A DNA stretch of 14,439 nt, from contig JBFGDZ010000085.1 in assembly GCA_041580375.1 (NCBI GenBank), positions 1-14,439 of the forward strand, given 5' to 3'. The notes below the pieces were generated by a model that searched no databases, was not told where the DNA came from, and was given only the letters and a program-made list of their open reading frames with translations. Origin of the DNA: JAPUIN01 sp041580375 (lineage in GTDB: Bacteria > Acidobacteriota > Polarisedimenticolia > Gp22-AA2). The position numbers and the translations under genes were made by a program. Below, in pieces: positions 7,283 through 14,439 of this stretch (position 1 is its first letter; each line of letters starts with the position of its first letter).

Positions 7283-8568
7283 TGAAGGTCGTCGTCAACG
7301 AACTCGAAGGCTGCAAGCGCGGTCTCCAGGTGGAGATCCCCGGCGACGTCGTCTCGGGGGAGCTGGAGCGTACGCTGCGCGAGTACTCGCGGCGCGCCCG
7401 GGTTCCCGGATTCCGGCAGGGCCATATTCCGATCGAGGTCGTGCGCCGGCGATTCGGGCGCGAGGTGCGGGAGGAGGTCGTGGGACGGATGGTTCGCGAG
7501 TACGCGGCGCGTGCGCTGGAGGAGAAGCGGTTGCATCCCGTACAGGCGCCCGTGCTGGACGACGTGAAATACGAAAGCGGCAGTCCGCTGGTGTTCAGGG
7601 CGACGTTCGAAGTCCGGCCGCCCGTGACGGTGAGCGACTATCGCCAGATGGCCGTGACGGTGGCTCCGCGAGAGGTGACGGCCGACATGGTCGAGGGAAC
7701 CCTCGCTCGGATCGCGGATCGCGCGGCGAAGCTCGAGACGCTTGAGGGACGGCCCCTCCAGAAGGGGGATTTCGCCGTCGGCTCGCTCTCCTGCCGCTTC
7801 ATCAAGGGGAAGGGCCGCGACCTCCAGGACGAGCCGCTGATGCTGGAGGCCGGGGCGGAGGACAATCACCCGGACTTCAACGCCGCGATCCTCGGGATGA
7901 ACCCCGGGGAGTCGCGCTCGTTCGAGACGACCTACCCGGAGGACTACAATGCCGAGGCCCTCAAAGGGCGCACCGTCGCGTACACGATCACGCTGAAGGA
8001 GATTAAGAAGAAGGTCGTCCCGCCGATCGACGACGATCTGGCGAAGGAGGTCGGGAGCTTCGGATCCCTCGAGGAGTTGCGATCGGCGGTGCGCGCGGAT
8101 CTCGAAAAGCAGGCGCGCGCGGCGGAGCGCATCGAGGCGAAGAACAAAATCGTCTCCGAGCTCGTCGCCCGCCATCCTGTCCAGGTTCCGGACGCTCTCG
8201 TCGAGGAGGAGCTCGACCGGCGGCTCGAGATGATCGTTACGGAAATGGTCAGGCGGGGCATGGATCCGACGAAGGCGCCAGTCAAATGGCGGGAGGAGCG
8301 CGAGAAGGCGCGCCCCGCGGCGATCGACTCGGTGCGCGCCACTCTCATCCTGGAAGCGATCGCACTTCAGGAGGGTATCGACGCCTCGGAGGACGAGGTG
8401 AACGAGTGGCTGCGCGAGGAGGCGAAGCGTCACTCGACGAGCGCCGCGGCGATCAAGCAGCGACTCGCCGAAAACTCACGTCTGACGGCACTTAGGGCGC
8501 AGATCGTCAGGGAAAAGTCGCTTGACTTTTTGGTCGATGGTGCTACTATTACGCGCGAGGGGAATTAA
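7282..8568 (+). CDS. tig: Trigger factor, ribosome-bound chaperone and peptidyl-prolyl isomerase
   Basis: A 428-residue trigger factor, which docks at the ribosomal exit tunnel and shields nascent chains. The N-terminal ribosome-binding domain carries the signature G43-FRQGHI-P50, equivalent to GFRKGKVP of E. coli. An FKBP-like isomerase domain follows at about 150-245, then the helical C-terminal chaperone domain. Length is normal for the family. Of the adjacent GTG (7279) and ATG (7282) I prefer the ATG, because AGGA is 5 nt from it but only 2 nt from the GTG. It opens the cluster with clpP (6-nt gap), clpX and lon, a common arrangement that links folding of new chains with their degradation. 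The last 20 codons are A/T-rich compared with the rest and contain a likely clpP promoter. Confidence 0.97.
   Translation: MKVVVNELEGCKRGLQVEIPGDVVSGELERTLREYSRRARVPGFRQGHIPIEVVRRRFGREVREEVVGRMVREYAARALEEKRLHPVQAPVLDDVKYESGSPLVFRATFEVRPPVTVSDYRQMAVTVAPREVTADMVEGTLARIADRAAKLETLEGRPLQKGDFAVGSLSCRFIKGKGRDLQDEPLMLEAGAEDNHPDFNAAILGMNPGESRSFETTYPEDYNAEALKGRTVAYTITLKEIKKKVVPPIDDDLAKEVGSFGSLEELRSAVRADLEKQARAAERIEAKNKIVSELVARHPVQVPDALVEEELDRRLEMIVTEMVRRGMDPTKAPVKWREEREKARPAAIDSVRATLILEAIALQEGIDASEDEVNEWLREEAKRHSTSAAAIKQRLAENSRLTALRAQIVREKSLDFLVDGATITREGN
8522..8549 (+). promoter_or_regulatory. clpP: Internal promoter for clpP within the end of tig
   Basis: TTGACT (5 of 6), a 16-nt spacer, TACTAT (4 of 6). 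The tig codons here (GAC TTT TTG GTC GAT GGT GCT ACT ATT) are unusually A/T-rich, consistent with selection for a promoter. The start would be near 8556, just before GAGGGG (8557-8562) and the clpP ATG. Confidence 0.5.
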
Positions 8569-8574
8569 ATAACG

Positions 8575-9159
8575 ATGCCACTCATACCGATGGTCGTCGA
8601 GCAGACGAACCGGGGCGAGCGGGCATACGATATTTACTCCCGGCTTCTCCGGGACAACATCGTTTTCATCGGCAGCGCGATCGACGACAACCTGAGCAAC
8701 CTCGTCATCGCCCAGTTGTTGTATCTCGAAGCCGAGGACCCAGAGAAAGACATCTCCATTTACATCAACAGCCCAGGGGGTTCCGTGACGGCGGGTCTAG
8801 CGATCTACGATACGATGCAGTTCATCCGACCTGACGTTTCGACGATCTGCATCGGCCAGGCCGCGAGCATGGCGGCGGTCCTTCTGTCGGCGGGCACGGA
8901 CAAGAAGCGATTCGCCCTCCCGAACTCGCGCGTCATCCTCCATCAGCCGATGGGGGATTTCTCGGGCCAGGCCACGGACGTCGATATTCACGCCAAGGAG
9001 ATCCTCCGGATCCGCGAGAGGCTGAACGAGATCCTGCAGAAGCATTCGGGGCAGTCGCTGGAGAGGATTCAGCGCGACACGGACCGGGATTTCATTATGA
9101 GTGCCTCGGGCGCCAAGGAATACGGGATCATCGATCAGGTCATCTCTCAGCGCGACTGA
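8575..9159 (+). CDS. clpP: ATP-dependent Clp protease proteolytic subunit
   Basis: A 194-residue ClpP, the barrel-shaped serine protease that degrades proteins fed by ClpX or ClpA-type unfoldases. The catalytic triad is S98 (in GQAASMAA), H123 (in RVILHQP) and D172, one residue offset from mature E. coli ClpP. The N-terminus begins at MPLIPMVVEQT with almost no propeptide, so little or no processing is expected. The ATG at 8575 follows the tig stop by 6 nt; GAGGGG lies 12 nt upstream, inside the end of tig. clpX follows after 52 nt, so protease and unfoldase are probably co-expressed. Confidence 0.98.
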   Translation: MPLIPMVVEQTNRGERAYDIYSRLLRDNIVFIGSAIDDNLSNLVIAQLLYLEAEDPEKDISIYINSPGGSVTAGLAIYDTMQFIRPDVSTICIGQAASMAAVLLSAGTDKKRFALPNSRVILHQPMGDFSGQATDVDIHAKEILRIRERLNEILQKHSGQSLERIQRDTDRDFIMSASGAKEYGIIDQVISQRD

Positions 9160-9211
9160 ATCAGCCAACTGACAGATCGGAAGCGCTTCGGGACGACGCG
9201 GGAGAACGGCG

Positions 9212-10450
9212 ATGGCCGGCAAAAGAGGCGACGGCGAATCACTCAGATGCAGCTTCTGCAATAAGGACCAGCGCGACGTCAAGAAGCTGATCGCGGGCCC
9301 AACCGTCTACATCTGCGACGAATGCGTGGACATCTGTCTGGACATCATCGCCGAGGAGAGGGAGCCGGACGAGCCCAAGGCGAAGATCAAGCTCCCCAAG
9401 CCAATCGAGATCCGCGACTTCCTGGACGAATACGTCGTCGGGCAGGAGAAGGCCAAGAAGAAGCTCGCGGTCGCCGTCTACAATCACTATAAGCGGAACG
9501 AACTGTCGAAGCGTCGATCGGAAGTCGAGGTGCAGAAGAGCAACATCCTGCTCATCGGGCCGACCGGCACGGGCAAGACCCTGCTCGCGCAGACCCTGGC
9601 GAAGCTGCTCTCGGTGCCGTTCGCCATCGTGGACGCCACGACCCTCACCGAGGCGGGTTACGTCGGAGAAGACGTTGAGAACATCCTGCTCCGCCTCCTC
9701 CAGGCCGCGGGCAACGACATCGAGAAGGCCAAGCGCGGCATCATCTATATCGACGAGGTGGACAAGATCAGCCGCAAGAGCGACTCGCCGTCCATCACGC
9801 GGGACGTCTCCGGTGAGGGCGTTCAGCAGGCCCTGCTCAAAATCATGGAGGGGACGGTCGCCAACGTTCCGCCGCAGGGAGGCCGCAAACATCCGCACCA
9901 GGACTTCATTCCTCTCGACACGACGAACATCATGTTCATCTGCGGAGGGGCGTTCGTCGGGCTCGACGCGATCATCGAGCAGCGCGTCGGGAAACGCGCC
10001 ATGGGCTTCAAGGCGGACGTCAAGAAGGCCTCGGAGAAGAACCTGCTGGAGATCCTCGAGCAGGTTCAGCCCTCGGACCTCATCAAGTACGGGCTCATTC
10101 CCGAGTTCGTGGGCCGGCTCCCCGTCGTGGGGCTCCTCGGCGAGCTCGATTCGGACGCGCTCGTCAAGATTCTCACGGAGCCGCGCAACGCCCTCATCAA
10201 GCAGTATCAGCGAATCTTCGAGTACGAGAACGTCACCCTGACGTTCACCAAGGATGCCTTGGACGCCATCGCCAAGGAAACGCTGGCCCGCAAGATCGGG
10301 GCGCGGGGCCTCCGGCTCATCCTCGAAGATCTGATGCTCGACCTGATGTACCAGCTGCCCTCTCGCACCGACATCACCGAGTGCGTCATCACGCGCGAGG
10401 TCGTCGAGAACAAGGTGGCTCCGATCATCCTGATGGAAAAGGCGGGATAA
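9212..10450 (+). CDS. clpX: ClpX, AAA+ unfoldase of the ClpXP protease
   Basis: A 412-residue ClpX, which recognises, unfolds and threads substrates into ClpP. The N-terminal zinc-binding domain has C13, C16, C35 and C38. The AAA+ module has Walker A GPTGTGKT (116-123), pore loop GYVG (149-152), Walker B D181/E182 and the RKH loop (R225-H227) that contacts substrate. The ATG at 9212 has GGAG 8 nt upstream. The stop at 10448-10450 is 5 nt before the lon start, so lon is likely translated from the same message. All functional residues I can check are present. Confidence 0.98.
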   Translation: MAGKRGDGESLRCSFCNKDQRDVKKLIAGPTVYICDECVDICLDIIAEEREPDEPKAKIKLPKPIEIRDFLDEYVVGQEKAKKKLAVAVYNHYKRNELSKRRSEVEVQKSNILLIGPTGTGKTLLAQTLAKLLSVPFAIVDATTLTEAGYVGEDVENILLRLLQAAGNDIEKAKRGIIYIDEVDKISRKSDSPSITRDVSGEGVQQALLKIMEGTVANVPPQGGRKHPHQDFIPLDTTNIMFICGGAFVGLDAIIEQRVGKRAMGFKADVKKASEKNLLEILEQVQPSDLIKYGLIPEFVGRLPVVGLLGELDSDALVKILTEPRNALIKQYQRIFEYENVTLTFTKDALDAIAKETLARKIGARGLRLILEDLMLDLMYQLPSRTDITECVITREVVENKVAPIILMEKAG

Positions 10451-10455
10451 GCGAC

Positions 10456-12876
<2,421 letters not shown>

Positions 12877-12952
12877 GACGAGCTCCTGACGGTACGGACG
12901 CGCTTATTCCTTTCCTGTCATTGAAACGGGGCAAGATGCCCTGAGGTCAGAC

Positions 12953-12971
12953 CCGCGGGACGATCCCGCGG
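12953..12971 (+). terminator. Hairpin downstream of lon, possible terminator
   Basis: CCGCGGGA-CGA-TCCCGCGG is a perfect 8-bp stem with a 3-nt loop, 76 nt after the lon stop and 92 nt before engB. No U-tract follows, so it may instead protect the message 3' end or pause polymerase. A smaller hairpin (GGGC-AAGAT-GCCC) precedes it near 12929-12941. No promoter for engB is evident in 12877-13062. Confidence 0.4.
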
Positions 12972-13062
12972 ATGTTCCCCGGAAAGGGCGCCACCGCGAT
13001 GCGCGGACAGGCGCGCGCAGCAGAGGGCCGGCGCCAGGTCTCCGGCCCGTTCGATCAATCCC

Positions 13063-13803
13063 ATGAACGTCACGCGATGCACCTTTCACGCCTGCGCCCT
13101 GACCGCCCGGGACTTTCCGGATGACGGACTGCCCGAGGTGGCCATCGTCGGCCGATCCAACGTCGGCAAGTCGACGCTCCTCAACCGGCTCGTCGGCGTA
13201 CGCGGCCTGGCTCGCGCGAGCAAGACGCCCGGCCGCACGCGCGCGATCCACTTCTACCGGGTGAACGATTGGATGTACTTCGTCGATCTGCCGGGCTACG
13301 GATTCGCCCGGGTGCCCCGCAGGATGCGCGCGGAATGGCGGGGGCTCGTCGAGGCCTACCTGGGACGGACCGGACGGGTGACCCTGGCGCTGCACCTCGT
13401 GGATGCGAGGCACGGGCCGACCGAGGGAGATCGGGAGCTCGCGGGCTGGCTGCGCGCGCGGGGGGTGCGGTGCCTCGTCGTGCTGACCAAGATCGACAAG
13501 CTGTCCGGGAACCGGCGTACCGCGGCCGTGGATCGATGGGCCGGCGACGATGAGCCGGGCCCGTCTGGGCAGGCCTGCGTCGTATCCGCGCTGACGGGGG
13601 AGGGGATCCCCGCTCTCTGGCGGGTGATCGACCGCGCATGCGCGGAGTCGCGTGAGCGATCCGCGATCATTCCGCGCGTCCGGCGCGGCGGCATCTCGGG
13701 TATCGGAACGAAGGCGTCGGCACGCCGGGCCGGTGCGAAGCGCCGGCGCGGGCAGGCACCCCACCTGACGACTCAACACGAAAGGAGAAGGATAGAACCG
13801 TGA
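13063..13803 (+). CDS. engB: Ribosome biogenesis GTPase EngB (YihA/YsxC)
   Basis: A 246-residue TRAFAC GTPase needed for large-subunit assembly. It has G1 GRSNVGKS (30-37), the switch region with S-K-T-P-G-R-T (53-59), G3 DLPGYG (75-80), G4 TKID (142-145) and G5 SALTGEG (175-181). The GTPase domain ends near 195. The following 50 residues are Arg/Lys-rich and longer than in typical EngB (about 200 residues), perhaps an rRNA-binding tail. I see no clear Shine-Dalgarno before the ATG at 13063, so expression may depend on weak initiation or another start. Its stop TGA overlaps the rho GTG start as GTGA. Location next to lon is common in several phyla. Confidence 0.95.
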   Translation: MNVTRCTFHACALTARDFPDDGLPEVAIVGRSNVGKSTLLNRLVGVRGLARASKTPGRTRAIHFYRVNDWMYFVDLPGYGFARVPRRMRAEWRGLVEAYLGRTGRVTLALHLVDARHGPTEGDRELAGWLRARGVRCLVVLTKIDKLSGNRRTAAVDRWAGDDEPGPSGQACVVSALTGEGIPALWRVIDRACAESRERSAIIPRVRRGGISGIGTKASARRAGAKRRRGQAPHLTTQHERRRIEP

Positions 13804-14439
13804 ATGGAGAAAAGATAGAACGAGACGCGAGGAACGCGCGCGAGGGACGGCCTCCCCGCCAATCCTCTGGAAACCAGTCGAACCGCGGGTCGCGGCGGCC
13901 GTCGGCGGATTCGCAGCGCGAGGAGCAGTCCGCGGCGACCACCACCGCTCCGGCGCCTCCTCGGGCGGAGACCCACCGAGGCGAACCGTCCGGTGAGAAA
14001 CTGGACATCCGCACGCTGAAGGAGAAGTCGATCGCCGAGCTGACGGAGATCGGCAAATCGCTCGACGTGCCCAACGCAACGGCCCTGCGGAAACAGGAGC
14101 TGATCTTCGAGATCCTGAGAGCCCAGACCGAGAAGAGCGGGCTCATCTTTGCCGAGGGCGTCCTCGAGACCCTGCCCGACGGCTTCGGGTTCCTGCGGGC
14201 GCCCGAGTACAACTACCTGCCGGGCCCCGACGACATTTACGTCAGCCCCTCGCAGATCCGCAAGTTCGACCTGCATACCGGGGACACCATCTCCGGCCAG
14301 GTCCGGCCACCGAAGGAGGGGGAGCGGTATTTCGCGCTCATCAAGGTGGAGGCGGTCAACTTCGAGCATCCGGATCAGACGCGCAACAAGATCTTCTTCG
14401 ACAACCTGACGCCGCTCTATCCCAACGCGCGCATCAAGC
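13800..14439 (+). CDS. rho: Transcription termination factor Rho, N-terminal part (truncated by window end)
   Basis: 213 residues of Rho, the RNA-dependent helicase that ends transcripts, are visible. After a 67-residue basic, Ser/Arg/Pro-rich and probably disordered extension absent from E. coli Rho come the Rho_N helical domain (about 68-110, LDIRTLKEKS) and the cold-shock-like RNA-binding domain (about 115-190) with GFGFLRAP and DDIYVSPSQIRKF, very close to the E. coli sequence. The ATPase domain lies beyond the right edge. The start is GTG at 13800, overlapping the engB stop, with GGAGAAGG upstream (13783-13791). The N-terminal extension resembles the inserts seen in Rho of GC-rich bacteria, but its role here is unknown. 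Confidence 0.95.
   Translation, partial: MNGEKIERDARNAREGRPPRQSSGNQSNRGSRRPSADSQREEQSAATTTAPAPPRAETHRGEPSGEKLDIRTLKEKSIAELTEIGKSLDVPNATALRKQELIFEILRAQTEKSGLIFAEGVLETLPDGFGFLRAPEYNYLPGPDDIYVSPSQIRKFDLHTGDTISGQVRPPKEGERYFALIKVEAVNFEHPDQTRNKIFFDNLTPLYPNARIK

Overview
The window is visibly GC-rich, gene-dense bacterial chromosome with strong G/C preference at third codon positions. Gene order tig-clpP-clpX-lon-engB-rho, an NtrC-type two-component system with a multi-GAF kinase, and two good sigma-54 promoter matches suggest an Acidobacteriota-like or deltaproteobacterial-grade lineage. The sequence alone does not settle the phylum.

Left part (1-3911, all minus strand): a likely operon of a universal stress protein, a soluble three-GAF histidine kinase and an NtrC-family response regulator that runs off the left edge. 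The kinase stop and regulator start overlap (ATGA). A near-consensus sigma-54 promoter lies directly upstream of the stress protein. The regulator has GAFPGA instead of GAFTGA in the loop that normally contacts sigma-54.

Middle (4223-6790): a tRNA-Leu(UAG) is followed by the most notable gene. This is a minus-strand AhpD/carboxymuconolactone-decarboxylase-like protein whose frame is interrupted by one in-frame TGA, exactly where the second (attacking) Cys of the CxxC motif belongs (E-x11-C-x2-U-x3-H). A perfect 8-bp hairpin with a GGC loop lies 12 nt after the TGA and is built from A/T-ending codons unusual for this genome, as expected of a bacterial SECIS. The frame then continues for 237 codons into a C-terminal GAF domain. 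I read it as a selenocysteine-containing AhpD-GAF fusion of 318 residues. A small exported protein of unknown function is divergent from it. Next comes a degenerate receiver-PilZ protein with its own near-perfect sigma-54 promoter and an upstream cluster of TGAGAC half-sites.

Right part (7113-14439, plus strand): a proteostasis cluster of trigger factor, ClpP, ClpX and Lon, with a sigma-70-like promoter before tig and another inside the 3' end of tig for clpP. It is followed by the ribosome-assembly GTPase EngB and, overlapping it by GTGA, the start of rho (truncated by the window end). The TGAGAC cluster sits between the divergent pilZ and tig promoters, so it could act on either.
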